A DNA stretch of 63,551 nucleotides from CAYWXV01 sp964462535 (GCA_964462535.1 CAYWXV010000019.1:1-63551); one strand, 5' to 3'; shown: positions 27,402 through 36,946, numbered from the stretch's first letter. The notes: a model not told the origin generated them from the sequence alone. Made by a program: numbers and translations.

Positions 27402-29231
27402 ATGTCTTTGGTCAACGATCTGAACACACGTTACATCGAACTCCATCGTGCAAAGGAGGAAGCGTTCTGGGCGCAGATGATGCGACTCTCGTCATTCACG
27501 CCGGGCGATTTCGAGAAGAAGGAGATTGCGTTGAAGGACTTCACTGGGGATCCGGAGAATCTCCGTCTTGTGCGCACGGAACTCGAACGCACGGATGTGG
27601 AGGGAGACGAACGGCTTGCCCTCCGAGGATGGGAACGTTTCTTCGCGGTCAACACGATCGAATCGGAAGAGGCGCGAAATCTGTTCCATGAACTGGTGGA
27701 GATGGAGGGGGAACTTGATCGGCGGCGGCGCCAGATGAAGCTTGGGTATGTCTCTCCCGACACGGGGGAGTTCGTCGCAGCCAGCTCGGTCGGCCTCTCA
27801 TTGATCATCTCGACGTCGCCAGACGAGAAGTTGAGACGGAGCGCGTGGGAGGGTATGTGTGCCATCGAACCGTACGTCCTCGCCCACGGCTTCATCGATA
27901 TCGTCCGTCAGCGCAATCGCCTTGCCCGTGCGCTTGGGTACGTTGACTACTACGACTACAAGGTCACGATTTCGGAGGGGTTCGATAAGAAGAAGCTCTT
28001 CGAGCTGCTCGACGAGCTGGAGGAAGGAACGCGTGATGCGTGCAGAAGTGCGATGGAGCGTCTTGCGGCCGAGAAGGGAGCCGACTCGATTCAGCCGTGG
28101 AACTTCGAGTATGTCATCGGAGGCGATGCAACGACGAAGGCAGATCCCTATTTCCGCTTCGAGGGGGCCATTGACGTCTGGGGAAGAACGTTCGCCGCTC
28201 TCGGCATCAACTATTCCGGCGCGACGATGCAGCTCGACCTGGTTGAGCGAGAGGGGAAACACGACAACGGATTCATGCATGGGCCAATGCCGGCATTCCG
28301 AGAAAATGGAACGCGACACCCAGCGCGAATCAACTTCACAGCCAACGCTGTTCCCGGGCAGATCGGGAGCGGGCGAAGGGCGCTCAATACGCTCTTGCAT
28401 GAGGGAGGACACGCCGCCCATTTCAGCAATATCGATATGCCGGCGCCATGTTTCTCACAGGAGTTTGCGCCAACCTCGGTTGCCTTTGCCGAGACACAGT
28501 CGATGTTTCTGGACAGCCTGATGGACGACGCCGACTGGATGACCCGCTACGCTCATGACGCAGAGGGCAATCCAATACCCCGTGATCTGATCCATGCATT
28601 GCTGGAGAAGAAACATCGCTATCGGGCGCATGAGTTGCGCCGCATGCTGGCCGTCTCGTACGCCGAGAAGGAGTTGTACGAAATGACGGATGAAGAGCTG
28701 ACCGCCGATCACATTCTCGAGCGGTTCCGGGCGATCGAACAACGCCTTCTCTGTCAACCGGCCGCCGGCCGACCGATTCTCGCGATCCCGCACCTTCTGG
28801 CGAACGAGGCATCGGCATACTACCACGGCTACACGCTCGCACAAATGGCAGTCTTCCAGACGCGTGCCTACTTCCTCCGCCGCGATGGACACTTGATGGA
28901 CAACCCGCGCATCGGTCCGGAGCTGGCACAGGTCTACTGGCGTCCCGGAAACTCCAAGACGTTCCTCGAGCTTGTCGAGGAGCTGACCGGCGAGCCGTTC
29001 TCAGCAAAGGCGACATCGGAACTCGTGACGCGCCCGCTTGAAGAGGTGCTGGCCGACGCCGACAGGCGCATCGCGGACCTGGACGCAATCCCCCGCTTCA
29101 CCGGCGATGTGCGCCTTGGGGCAACTGTCCGGCTCGTGCATGGTGATCACGTAATAGGAGAGGCTCGCGAGGATGAGGCGTTGGATGGTGTTTCGGAGCG
29201 CTTCGAACAATGGGTCGGCACGCTCGCATAG
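27402..29231 (+). CDS. M3 family oligoendopeptidase
   Basis: A 609-residue zinc metallopeptidase, probably cytoplasmic, that cuts short peptides. The catalytic motif is HEGGH (333-337) and the third zinc ligand is Glu364, 27 residues on, in FAETQS, as expected for gluzincins. A large helical N-terminal region precedes it, as in oligoendopeptidase F-type and thimet-type enzymes. HEGGH rather than the common HEFGH is a variant found in M3 subgroups. There is no signal peptide. It is on the same strand as recQ, 64 bases beyond the possible small gene. Substrates are unknown; neighbouring proteins do not suggest a dedicated target. Confidence 0.92.
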   Translation: MSLVNDLNTRYIELHRAKEEAFWAQMMRLSSFTPGDFEKKEIALKDFTGDPENLRLVRTELERTDVEGDERLALRGWERFFAVNTIESEEARNLFHELVEMEGELDRRRRQMKLGYVSPDTGEFVAASSVGLSLIISTSPDEKLRRSAWEGMCAIEPYVLAHGFIDIVRQRNRLARALGYVDYYDYKVTISEGFDKKKLFELLDELEEGTRDACRSAMERLAAEKGADSIQPWNFEYVIGGDATTKADPYFRFEGAIDVWGRTFAALGINYSGATMQLDLVEREGKHDNGFMHGPMPAFRENGTRHPARINFTANAVPGQIGSGRRALNTLLHEGGHAAHFSNIDMPAPCFSQEFAPTSVAFAETQSMFLDSLMDDADWMTRYAHDAEGNPIPRDLIHALLEKKHRYRAHELRRMLAVSYAEKELYEMTDEELTADHILERFRAIEQRLLCQPAAGRPILAIPHLLANEASAYYHGYTLAQMAVFQTRAYFLRRDGHLMDNPRIGPELAQVYWRPGNSKTFLELVEELTGEPFSAKATSELVTRPLEEVLADADRRIADLDAIPRFTGDVRLGATVRLVHGDHVIGEAREDEALDGVSERFEQWVGTLA

Positions 29232-29738
29232 CAGACTGTTGAATCAGTCTCGGATCACAAGGCCGTACGAATCGAGGGGGGTCAAGGCGAGTGACGAGGA
29301 GCGGAACGTAGAGATCGTGCCTACATCATCAGCCTCCTCGTTCGGTAACAATCGCCGGACGTGTCGTGTAGGTTTGGGGAGAAGGAACACTGGTCGTCTC
29401 GTCCATGACATTAGCGGGACGGGACGACACCGAGGAAGTCTCCAGGGAGTGTGCGATGGCTGGCCGACCGGCGACGTTGTTGAAGGGAGAGAGAGTCGCT
29501 GGTCGGCCCCATTGCCATCTGGGTAGAATCGGCGACCGGTGCCGCACATCTGACCGCACTTAGCGAGACCTTCGGGACAGGCTTCAGCGTTCCTGCTCGA
29601 ATTTCCCACATCGGCCTCGGGAACCTTCCCTCCCCACCGGCGTCTCAAACCATCCAGAGTCCCCTTCCGACCAGTCATCAGCCCACCATATGCCGGCGGG
29701 CGATCCTCTGTTCAATCACACAATACCACGGTGAAAGC
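29232..29738. other. Gene-free interval of 507 bases with a partial repeat copy
   Basis: No coding region that I can defend lies here. The longest frames (about 145 codons on the minus strand) have low-complexity, Pro/Ser/Arg-rich translations with no signal or domain. At 29286-29325 the sequence matches the right half of the dispersed element (31 of 40 identities with 47001-47040). The rest has a slightly Cys/Trp-like composition that could be eroded coding DNA, but I cannot show this. Confidence 0.5.
29286..29325 (+). repeat. Dispersed element, right half, copy C
   Basis: Aligns without gaps to the second half of the 80-base element at 46961-47040 and keeps the core GTGACGAGGAGCGGAACG and GAGATCG. 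The left half, including the near-palindrome, is not recognisable here. Confidence 0.6.
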
Positions 29739-30632
29739 ATGAGGCGAGCAGCATACCTCTTTCTCCCGATCGTCGCGTTTCTCTTCGGCGGAGCGATGGC
29801 CAGCGCTCAGAGATCGGGCATTTCTATTACACCACCAGAGCTGTATCCTGGAGTCAACGAGATTACGGTTACAGCAGCGAAGGGAATCAGCGGCATTGAA
29901 GCCGGTGGTACCGAGAACCTGACGTTCGAACAGGTGGGATCGTCAAGTGATGGTACGACGCGGACATTCCGCGTGGTTGTCTACAGCGGTAGTTCCCCTG
30001 TTGGGCTCCGGCTGGTCGTCACGGACGGCGAAGGGCGCAAGGCCTCGCGACGTCTGGGACTAGGTGTCCACTGGACACTCGACAGAGTCAACCTTGGTCG
30101 CATTCAGCAGGGAGATAAAGGATGCGCCGAATTCAGCATTCGTGCCGTTAACAACGACGTGGTCGAACGTGTCACCATCGACGACTCACGCCTACAGATC
30201 AATGTGGGCGAGTCTCTCCCGTACAAGCTGGACGGCGAGTATCTCCGCTACAACGTATGCTTCAAGGCCGACGTACCACCCGGCGTCTACAAATTCCCGG
30301 TGACAGCATGGATCCGTCGTGATTATCCGACTGCCGGCGAGACGACGTACCCGATCTCCGACACCGGATACGTCGTGGTCGTTGCGCGTGACCCCGACGG
30401 TCGACAGGACGACCCGGGCATTCGAAATCGCCGCGATCTGTATCGGTTCGCAGTCCCACTTCAGGAGAGTGTGTTGACGCCGGCAACCCCGCCGGAGACA
30501 CCGGTAGCACCGAAGAGCGACATCTCCAACCAGGGACCGACAATCGGCGGCAACGTTCTCCCCGCCGCTCCGACATCGCCAATCCCTACTACCATGCGGC
30601 AGAGCGAAACGGCTTCCCGGACATTGGAATAG
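29739..30632 (+). CDS. Envelope family member 1 (no barrel)
   Basis: A 297-residue exported protein (signal peptide ending MASAQ). It belongs to a four-gene family in this block. The first domain starts with SITPPELYPGVNEITV, a motif shared by all members. The second domain has the family landmarks W.LDRVNLG, the Cys pair in CAEF and VCF, then FPVTAWIRRDYPTAGETTY and ISDTGYV. It lacks the 170-residue C-terminal barrel of the others and ends in a Pro/Thr-rich tail, so it may be soluble. It also lacks the first domain's Cys pair seen in its paralogues. Function is unknown. Confidence 0.8.
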   Translation: MRRAAYLFLPIVAFLFGGAMASAQRSGISITPPELYPGVNEITVTAAKGISGIEAGGTENLTFEQVGSSSDGTTRTFRVVVYSGSSPVGLRLVVTDGEGRKASRRLGLGVHWTLDRVNLGRIQQGDKGCAEFSIRAVNNDVVERVTIDDSRLQINVGESLPYKLDGEYLRYNVCFKADVPPGVYKFPVTAWIRRDYPTAGETTYPISDTGYVVVVARDPDGRQDDPGIRNRRDLYRFAVPLQESVLTPATPPETPVAPKSDISNQGPTIGGNVLPAAPTSPIPTTMRQSETASRTLE

Positions 30633-30657
30633 AAGAGCGCGCAACCCTCTTCAACAG

Positions 30658-30694
30658 AAAGAGCGTTCTATCTTCGGATGGAACGCTCTTTTTC
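30658..30694. terminator. Rho-independent terminator between convergent genes
   Basis: A 10-base stem (AAGAGCGTTC with GAACGCTCTT) around a 12-base loop, followed by TTTTC. It separates the end of family member 1 (plus) from family member 2 (minus), and both strands give a U-rich end. Confidence 0.85.
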
Positions 30695-30725
30695 ATGTGT
30701 CCGCACGGAAGAGCTCAGCGACAAG

Positions 30726-32096
30726 TCACTTTCCCAACACCACTACAGCGGCAACGAAAGGAATCACCGGGACCGCCGGTGAGCTTCCCCCTTCCAGAAC
30801 AATCCCCGCATACCCGATTCCACCGTCGATTGCAAATCGTTCGCCGAAGTAGCGCACCCCAACCGCGACCGGGAGGACACCAGCCGTCCCGAGATACGCC
30901 GTTTCTCCGGTGACCTTCCAATGTCGCCCTACTCGCCAGTCACCTCCGACGCCAGCGAAGCCGGCGTCCTGATCATACTCGAGCAGGTACTCCGGACCAC
31001 GTGCAACCACCGTATCAATCCTCGTCCAATGGTGTTTGAAGACATACCCACCGGTGACCGACACCCGCCGATCGTCATCGCCATAGCTCGCAGCCAGATA
31101 TGGGGCGTGAATGCGAATCTCTGACTCACGGAGTCGAGTCTCCTCGCGATCGTAGATGCTCTTTCCATACTGATACCCGCCGGCCAGATGGAGGTCCTTC
31201 GCTGGCTGCACTCCGATCTTCACTCCAATGGAGTAGGCGCCGAACATTTCGCGATTGATCCCTCCCCAGTCATCTGGCGTGGGGAGCGCGCCGCCGGCGA
31301 TGACCATGAAGTGATCATCAAATGCATAGCCGGCGGTCAGTCCCAGCAGATCGTAGACGCCCAGGTAGAGTCGGCCCCGTTTTGGAAGGACGGCATTCGG
31401 TATTCCGATGGATCGAAATGTCGTGGGGTCGGTGAGTGGCACCTCCAGCGGCGGAAGGACGCGGACGAATCCGGTGTCGGCTACCGGATAGTTCTTCATT
31501 CCGGCGGACGGGAAGCGCCTCCGTATCCAGGTGATCACCGGAAAGCGGTATTCCCCCTCTTCCGGGGCGTCGTAGCAGACCGTATACACGTAGCTGTCAA
31601 GACCGGGAACCTCTATCGGAAGGGACGTGGGGAGTTCGAGCGTGACGTCCGGGTCGTCGACAGTGATGTCGTCAAGGATGATCGGTTCGGTGCCATTGGC
31701 GCGCACCGAGAATCTCTTGCAGACACGCGTACCCGCGCGGGTTGACCCCATATCGTTGACGTCGAGCGTCCAGACGGTGGAGAAGGGAATGGAGATGTTA
31801 CTGACTCCCCCCTTGCAGTCGACAATTGCAAGGTTGAGGAAGACCGGCTGGCTTGCGGTGTTGACGAAGACATCGAGCGTCCGGGTCTCCTGGCAATCGC
31901 CCGGCCCCGCCCCTTCTATCGTCATCAGGGGACCGCCGTTTGCAACGATCTCGCGGATTCCGTTAGGGTCGGTAATCGTGATCTCGTTCTTGTCCGAATA
32001 GAGTTCCGGTGGATCGACGGTCGCGTTCTGGGCGCCCAGCGGGCGTGCCAGAGTGACGGCAAGGACCAGTGTCGTCGTGATGTGTCGTAGATGCAT
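30726..32096 (-). CDS. Envelope family member 2 with beta-barrel
   Basis: A 456-residue exported protein; signal peptide MHLRHITTTLVLAVTLARPLGAQ. Two family domains (about 24-230) share the PPELYSDKNEITITDPNGI motif, four conserved Cys (GDCQETR, IVDCKG, VCKRF, TVCY) and the sequence FPVITWIRRRFPSAG. The C-terminal 225 residues start DPTTFRSIGIPNAVLPKRG and read as alternating amphipathic strands to VVVLGK, which fits an OmpA-type or small porin-type barrel. The barrel is about 90% identical in protein to member 3, while the N-terminal domains are more diverged. The open frame extends to 32669, but the signal peptide sets the start at 32096. Function is unknown. Confidence 0.82.
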   Translation of the reverse strand: MHLRHITTTLVLAVTLARPLGAQNATVDPPELYSDKNEITITDPNGIREIVANGGPLMTIEGAGPGDCQETRTLDVFVNTASQPVFLNLAIVDCKGGVSNISIPFSTVWTLDVNDMGSTRAGTRVCKRFSVRANGTEPIILDDITVDDPDVTLELPTSLPIEVPGLDSYVYTVCYDAPEEGEYRFPVITWIRRRFPSAGMKNYPVADTGFVRVLPPLEVPLTDPTTFRSIGIPNAVLPKRGRLYLGVYDLLGLTAGYAFDDHFMVIAGGALPTPDDWGGINREMFGAYSIGVKIGVQPAKDLHLAGGYQYGKSIYDREETRLRESEIRIHAPYLAASYGDDDRRVSVTGGYVFKHHWTRIDTVVARGPEYLLEYDQDAGFAGVGGDWRVGRHWKVTGETAYLGTAGVLPVAVGVRYFGERFAIDGGIGYAGIVLEGGSSPAVPVIPFVAAVVVLGK

Positions 32097-32254
32097 GGTT
32101 GGGACGAAAGATAGCAGGACGGGGATCGAAACCGTGTTACAACGATGGAGCAACGGCGTCCTCCGGGCAAGTCCGCGCGACGCGCAGCCTTGAACGCCAT
32201 CCTGACGGATGCTCAGTTCCCAACGACGGTTTAACGAGAATTCGGAGCCCTGAC

Positions 32255-33853
32255 ATGACGCTTCACACCCGACTTCGCTGCACCCCGGCACTACTCGCCA
32301 GTCTCTTTGCCCTCTTCCTTCTTGCGCCCGCAACCCCCGCCCGCGCACAGGGTGAGCAAGGGGGCGACTCAACGCGCAGGGCGTTCGACGGCATGCGAAT
32401 GGAAGCGCCGCTAAGCCCAACCCCGGCTGGTGGAGGTCTTGGAAAGATATCCGGCTCAGCTCGCGTGCAGGGTCTTGCGAGCTCGAACCTTGGAGCCACG
32501 GTTGGCGGAGCACAGGACATCGGGTATGCGCGACTTCTGATCCAGCAGGGGAGAGTCCCGTCGTCCCTTGGATTCTCTGCCGAAGGACTCTACAGCGAGC
32601 ATGACATCCCAACCCCCGCAACGACATGTGACGAGCCCCTCTGCCTCTCGCTTGGATACGGATACACACCGCTTGCCGACAGCTCCTCGAACGCTCTTCT
32701 GGTCCAGCTTGGCATGGGATCGAATATCCGGGCCGACCAGTTCCATCGTCGTCCGCTGCGCCTTGCCATCGTGGTCGATAAGAGCGGCTCCATGTCGGGA
32801 GGGAAGATCCAGGCAGTCCGAGCGGCCCTGGGAAAGCTTGTTGCCAAACTGAACGCAGACGATCGGGTCACGATCATCTACTTCAACGATCGTGTCGAGC
32901 AGGTGATCCCCATGGGCCCCGGAGACAGGGGGACGGAGATGGAGATGAAGATCAATGCGCTCAGCGCTTCGGGTGGAACAAATATCGAGGCCGGACTGAT
33001 CCTCGGCTACGAAGAGGTTAGCAGGTTCCCTGACGAGCCGGGAGTCTTGAAACGGGTGATGCTCCTCACCGACATGCGACCAAACATCGGACGGACCGAT
33101 TCGATGGGATTCCGTCAACTCACGGAGCGGTATGCGAAGGAAGGTGTTGGGCTCAGCGCGTTTGGAGTCGGCATTGACTTCGGATATGATCTGGTCTATC
33201 ACATCTCACAGCTGCGGGGTGGCAACTTCTTCTATCTGGAGAACCCTGAAAAAATTTCGCGTGTATTCGACACCGAATTCGATTACATGGTAACCCCCCT
33301 TCTCTACGACCTCGATCTGAAGATCGAGACGCCAACGGGGATGCGGCTCACCGCCGTCTACGGGTTGCCAACCTGGAAACCAGGTGACAAGGATGCAAAC
33401 CTCCACATCCCTACGGTATTCCTCTCGAGCAATCGTGGCGCGATCGTACTCCGCTACGAACAGGATGGGAATGCCCCCCTTGTCCTGAACAGCGGCGATC
33501 TTCTTGCGACCGGTTCACTCTCCTATTCGGACATCGACGGGACGCCCCACGCTCAGACGACAAAGCTTCGTCACACAGGGACCGATCGGCTTGCTCCCGG
33601 ATCGCAGTTCTACACGCATGATGGAATGCGTCTTGCGGCAGCCCTCACCAATGTCTACTTCGGGCTTCGCGACGCCTGTCAGTTGTCGGCTGCCGGAAAG
33701 AAGGACGACGCGTTGAAGGCGCTGACGCGCGCTCGTGGCCTGGTTGCTCTCGAGAACCTGATCCTCAACGACAAAGATCTCGACAAGGAAATCTCGCTAC
33801 TCGAGAGACTCGAAGAGAATATCATGGCCAACAGTCCGCTGGGCGTGCGATAG
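32255..33853 (+). CDS. Secreted von Willebrand factor A domain protein
   Basis: A 532-residue exported protein with signal peptide ending ARAQ. A VWA domain lies from about residue 170: RLAIVVDKSGSMSGGK gives the DxSxS metal-ion-dependent adhesion site, and the conserved Thr and Asp follow in SASGGTNIE and LLTDMRPNIG. Beyond it are beta-rich segments (about 345-450) and a helical C-terminus (about 470-525). It lies between the divergent family members 2 and 3, which share a barrel. A metal-dependent protein-binding role is inferred, and the neighbouring barrels are the obvious candidates for partners. No sorting tail was seen. Confidence 0.87.
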   Translation: MTLHTRLRCTPALLASLFALFLLAPATPARAQGEQGGDSTRRAFDGMRMEAPLSPTPAGGGLGKISGSARVQGLASSNLGATVGGAQDIGYARLLIQQGRVPSSLGFSAEGLYSEHDIPTPATTCDEPLCLSLGYGYTPLADSSSNALLVQLGMGSNIRADQFHRRPLRLAIVVDKSGSMSGGKIQAVRAALGKLVAKLNADDRVTIIYFNDRVEQVIPMGPGDRGTEMEMKINALSASGGTNIEAGLILGYEEVSRFPDEPGVLKRVMLLTDMRPNIGRTDSMGFRQLTERYAKEGVGLSAFGVGIDFGYDLVYHISQLRGGNFFYLENPEKISRVFDTEFDYMVTPLLYDLDLKIETPTGMRLTAVYGLPTWKPGDKDANLHIPTVFLSSNRGAIVLRYEQDGNAPLVLNSGDLLATGSLSYSDIDGTPHAQTTKLRHTGTDRLAPGSQFYTHDGMRLAAALTNVYFGLRDACQLSAAGKKDDALKALTRARGLVALENLILNDKDLDKEISLLERLEENIMANSPLGVR

Positions 33854-33875
33854 GGCGCCATCCGTATCTTCGCGC

Positions 33876-35318
33876 ATGGTCCGACTACGCCTCGGCATTC
33901 TCGCCCTCGTATTGATGTCCTGTGCTCCGCTCGTCATGCGGGGTCAGGGCATCACCATTTATCCCGACGTCCTCTATTCGTCGATCAACGAAATCACGAT
34001 CTCTGCGCCGAACGGAATCCGAAACGTGACGACATCGGTGTCGGGGTTGATCACGAGTGTCGAGGGGGCCGGACCCGGCTCGTGCGAGAAGACACGGAAA
34101 CTCCGTGTGTTCGTGAACACCGCGTCGACACCGGTAACGCTGGGGATTACCGTCACTGACTGCAAGAACAGGCGACGGACGTTTACACTGGTGCCTCAAA
34201 CAAACTGGGAGCTTGATCGCATCGACCTGGGGACCGTGATGGAAGGTGAGACGGTCTGCAAGGAGTTCGTCATTCGAAGCGGCTCCGGATCACGTGTCGA
34301 TGAATTGGTCTCCACGGACCCACGCGTGAAGATCAACCGGAAGATGCCCCTCCCCATGGACATTCCGGCCGACGTGACCTATCGCTACGAGGTCTGCTTC
34401 ACGGCCGACAAGGCAGGGACATACATGTTCCCGTCGATCACCAGGATGCATCGAGACCAGCCTTCCGCCGGGGAGACCAGCTACCCCGTAGCGGATACGG
34501 GTTACGTTCGGGTGATCCCCCCACCTCCCCCGCCACCGCCACCTCCCCCGCCACCTCCCGACACAAGCGGAAGGACGCGCATACCAATCGAGCCTGTCGA
34601 ACCAGATCCCGTCGATCCGACGACGTTTCGATCGATCGGAATACCAAATGCAGTCCTGCCGAAACGGGGCCGACTCTACCTGGGTGTCTACGATCTCCTC
34701 GGAGTGACTGCCGGATACGCGTTCGACGATCACATGATGGTCATCGCTGGTGGCGCCCTTCCAACACCTGACGATTGGGGAGGGATCAATCACGAAATGT
34801 TCGGAGCCTATTCGATCGGTGTGAAGATTGGCGTCCAACCGACGAAGCTCCTCCATGTCGCGGGTGGCTATCAGTATGGCAGGAGTATCTACGACAGGGA
34901 GGAGACTCGCCTTCGCGAGTCCGAGATCCGAATTCATGCACCCTACCTGGCCGCGAGCTACGGTGATGACACGAGACGTCTCTCGGTTACCGGAGGGTAT
35001 GCATTCAAGCACCACTGGACAAGAATCGACACCGTGGTGGCCCGCGGCCCGGAATACTTGCTCGAGTACGACCAGGATGCGGCCTTTGTGGGCGTTGGCG
35101 GTGACTGGCAGATCGCACGAAACTGGAAGCTCACGGGAGAGTCTGTCTATCTGGGTACTGCCGGCGTCCTGCCTGTGGCATTGGGAGTGCGGTATTTCGG
35201 CGAACGATTTGCCCTGGATGGTGGGATTGGATATGCCGGGATTGTGCTGGAGGGGGGGAACGCACCAGCAGTACCGGTGATTCCCTTTGTAGCCGCGGTG
35301 GTCGTTCTGGGGAAGTGA
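33876..35318 (+). CDS. Envelope family member 3 with barrel and proline linker
   Basis: A 480-residue paralogue of member 2, in the opposite orientation. Signal peptide, then the two family domains (ITIYPDVLYSSINEITIS; GSCEKTR and VTDCKN; VCKEF and EVCF) followed by a run of at least 14 prolines (about residues 213-227) and a short charged hinge. The C-terminal barrel (PTTFRSIGIPNAVLPKRG to VVVLGK) is about 90% identical to member 2 in protein, but DNA identity is only about four-fifths over the stretch that I compared. The proline rod may space the N-terminal domains from the membrane. It starts 23 bases after the VWA gene and may be co-transcribed with it. Confidence 0.83.
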   Translation: MVRLRLGILALVLMSCAPLVMRGQGITIYPDVLYSSINEITISAPNGIRNVTTSVSGLITSVEGAGPGSCEKTRKLRVFVNTASTPVTLGITVTDCKNRRRTFTLVPQTNWELDRIDLGTVMEGETVCKEFVIRSGSGSRVDELVSTDPRVKINRKMPLPMDIPADVTYRYEVCFTADKAGTYMFPSITRMHRDQPSAGETSYPVADTGYVRVIPPPPPPPPPPPPPPDTSGRTRIPIEPVEPDPVDPTTFRSIGIPNAVLPKRGRLYLGVYDLLGVTAGYAFDDHMMVIAGGALPTPDDWGGINHEMFGAYSIGVKIGVQPTKLLHVAGGYQYGRSIYDREETRLRESEIRIHAPYLAASYGDDTRRLSVTGGYAFKHHWTRIDTVVARGPEYLLEYDQDAAFVGVGGDWQIARNWKLTGESVYLGTAGVLPVALGVRYFGERFALDGGIGYAGIVLEGGNAPAVPVIPFVAAVVVLGK

Positions 35319-35375
35319 GGTATCTTGATCGGTCCCCAATCAGAGGTTCAGCGTCCAGCCCTTCGGGCACCATCA

Positions 35376-36851
35376 ATGATCGTTTTGTTCACGAACGGTT
35401 TTCCCCGTCGACTCTCGTGTTGTCGTCCAGGGTTCCTCCTGACCCTCCTCCTCTTTGTGCTCCACAACCCCGATCTGCGTGCCCAGGCGGGATTGACGAT
35501 TCAGCCGCCTGAGCTATATCCTGGGGAGAACGTTGTTACCCTTCGCGTCATGGCGGGCATCAAGGAGGTCCGCTGTCAGATTATCAGCACAACACCTCTG
35601 GTAAAGGTGGCAGGCGTCGGCGGTATCGAGGGATGCCAGGTCGAACACGATCTGCGCGTCTCCGTCGGCGATCCGGGTGCCAATGTGCTGAAGCTGATCG
35701 TCACCGTCATCGACTGCAACAACCGCCGCCACGTCGACTCTGTGGCCCTCGAGGTCAAATGGAACGTGACAAAAATCCGATACGGAACAGTCGAACAGGG
35801 AGTGGAGATCTGCAGAGAGTTCTGGGTCTACTCTCGCGAACGAGATACATGGCTCGACTCGATCACCGTAGGCGATCCAGACGTGTGGGTAGTGCTGCCA
35901 ACGACGCTGCCGGTTCGCATCAAACAGGGTGACACGTATCGGTATCAGGTCTGCTTCAGAGGGAAGGAGAAGGGGGAGTACAATTTCCCCGTGACAACGT
36001 GGATGCGGCGGGATTATCCGTGGGGAGGCTACACGAACTACGCCGTTGCCGACACTGGTTCAATCACGGTGGTACCGCGACCGATTGTCACCGCCGAGAC
36101 ATCGCCAGATCCCGCTCCGCGCAGGCGGGACACCATTCAATCGCAGGTGCTCCCCCCTCCCAGTGCAGTTGACTTCCCCGACCCGACGACATTTCGAACG
36201 ATCGCAACACCCAACGCTATTATTCCGACGCAGGGATCGCTCTACATAGGGTCATACGACATCCTGGGACTGACGGCCGGCTACTCGATAACCGATAATC
36301 TGATGGTTATCGTCGGGGGCGCCCCACCCCTCCCTGATGACTGGGGAGGTACACATGGTGACGCATTCGGCGCATGGTCGGTCGGGGCCAAGGTTGGCGC
36401 GAAGCTCGGCGCGCGATGGAACGTCGGTGGTGGAGTGCAGTTCGCCGAGAGCCGATACGACCGCGAGGAGACACGTGGGTTGGAGTCGAGTATCACACTC
36501 GGCATTCCCTATCTGGCCGCCAGCTTCGGCGATGATGACTCGCGACTCTCGATAACCACGGGCTATGCTTTCAAACACCATTCGACACTCGATAAGGGGG
36601 ACTTTGATCGCAACGCGCTCTTCGCGTCGTTGGGAGCCGACGCGCGCGTCGGGCGTCGATGGAAGATCGCGGCCGAAGTCGTGGGCATGGAGACACTGGG
36701 GGTCATTCCGATCTCAGCCACCGCCCGCTACTTCGGCGAGACGTGGGCCATCGACGCTGGACTGGCCTTCCTGGGAATAGAGACGACGGAAGGCTCGGCG
36801 CCATCAACGCCGCTACTGCCAGTGATATCGTTCGTCGTGGTCTTCCCTTAA
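35376..36851 (+). CDS. Envelope family member 4 with beta-barrel
   Basis: A 491-residue paralogue, directly downstream of member 3 (57 bases). A long signal region (IVLFTNGFPRRLSCCRPGFL then LTLLLFVLHNPDLRAQ) precedes TIQPPELYPGENVVTLRV. The Cys pairs are kept (EGCQVEH, VIDCNN, EICREF, QVCF), as is FPVTTWMRRDYPWGG. The barrel (DPTTFRTIATPNAIIPTQG) is clearly homologous to members 2 and 3 but far more diverged. It ends FVVVFP. TTG at 35325 would add 17 residues; ATG at 35376 fits the signal peptide. Function is unknown. Confidence 0.8.
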   Translation: MIVLFTNGFPRRLSCCRPGFLLTLLLFVLHNPDLRAQAGLTIQPPELYPGENVVTLRVMAGIKEVRCQIISTTPLVKVAGVGGIEGCQVEHDLRVSVGDPGANVLKLIVTVIDCNNRRHVDSVALEVKWNVTKIRYGTVEQGVEICREFWVYSRERDTWLDSITVGDPDVWVVLPTTLPVRIKQGDTYRYQVCFRGKEKGEYNFPVTTWMRRDYPWGGYTNYAVADTGSITVVPRPIVTAETSPDPAPRRRDTIQSQVLPPPSAVDFPDPTTFRTIATPNAIIPTQGSLYIGSYDILGLTAGYSITDNLMVIVGGAPPLPDDWGGTHGDAFGAWSVGAKVGAKLGARWNVGGGVQFAESRYDREETRGLESSITLGIPYLAASFGDDDSRLSITTGYAFKHHSTLDKGDFDRNALFASLGADARVGRRWKIAAEVVGMETLGVIPISATARYFGETWAIDAGLAFLGIETTEGSAPSTPLLPVISFVVVFP

Positions 36852-36876
36852 GCGCTCTTCGGCGCGCTTCCTTTTG

Positions 36877-36884
36877 TACATTTG
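36877..36884 (+). promoter_or_regulatory. Candidate -7 box (TACATTTG)
   Basis: An exact match to TAnnTTTG, 63 bases before the start of the next lipoprotein. No TTG is found at the usual upstream distance, so support is weak. Confidence 0.25.
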
Positions 36885-36946
36885 CGACCGTCGCGACAGC
36901 GGCGGCTGTCGACATCCTTCCAACACATCAATCCGAGAGGGGGCTC

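Noticed and set aside
29244..29678. Minus-strand open frame of 144 codons
   Set aside because: Composition (Arg, Ser, Pro) typical of non-coding GC-rich DNA; part of it is the dispersed repeat.
32097..32669. Upstream extension of envelope family member 2
   Set aside because: The signal peptide starts at 32096; the extension reads Arg/Gly/Ser-rich and overlaps the divergent VWA gene.
30726..35318. Phase-variable inversion between barrel copies of members 2 and 3
   Set aside because: The two copies differ at many third codon positions, so perfect identity is too short for efficient recombination as far as I could see.
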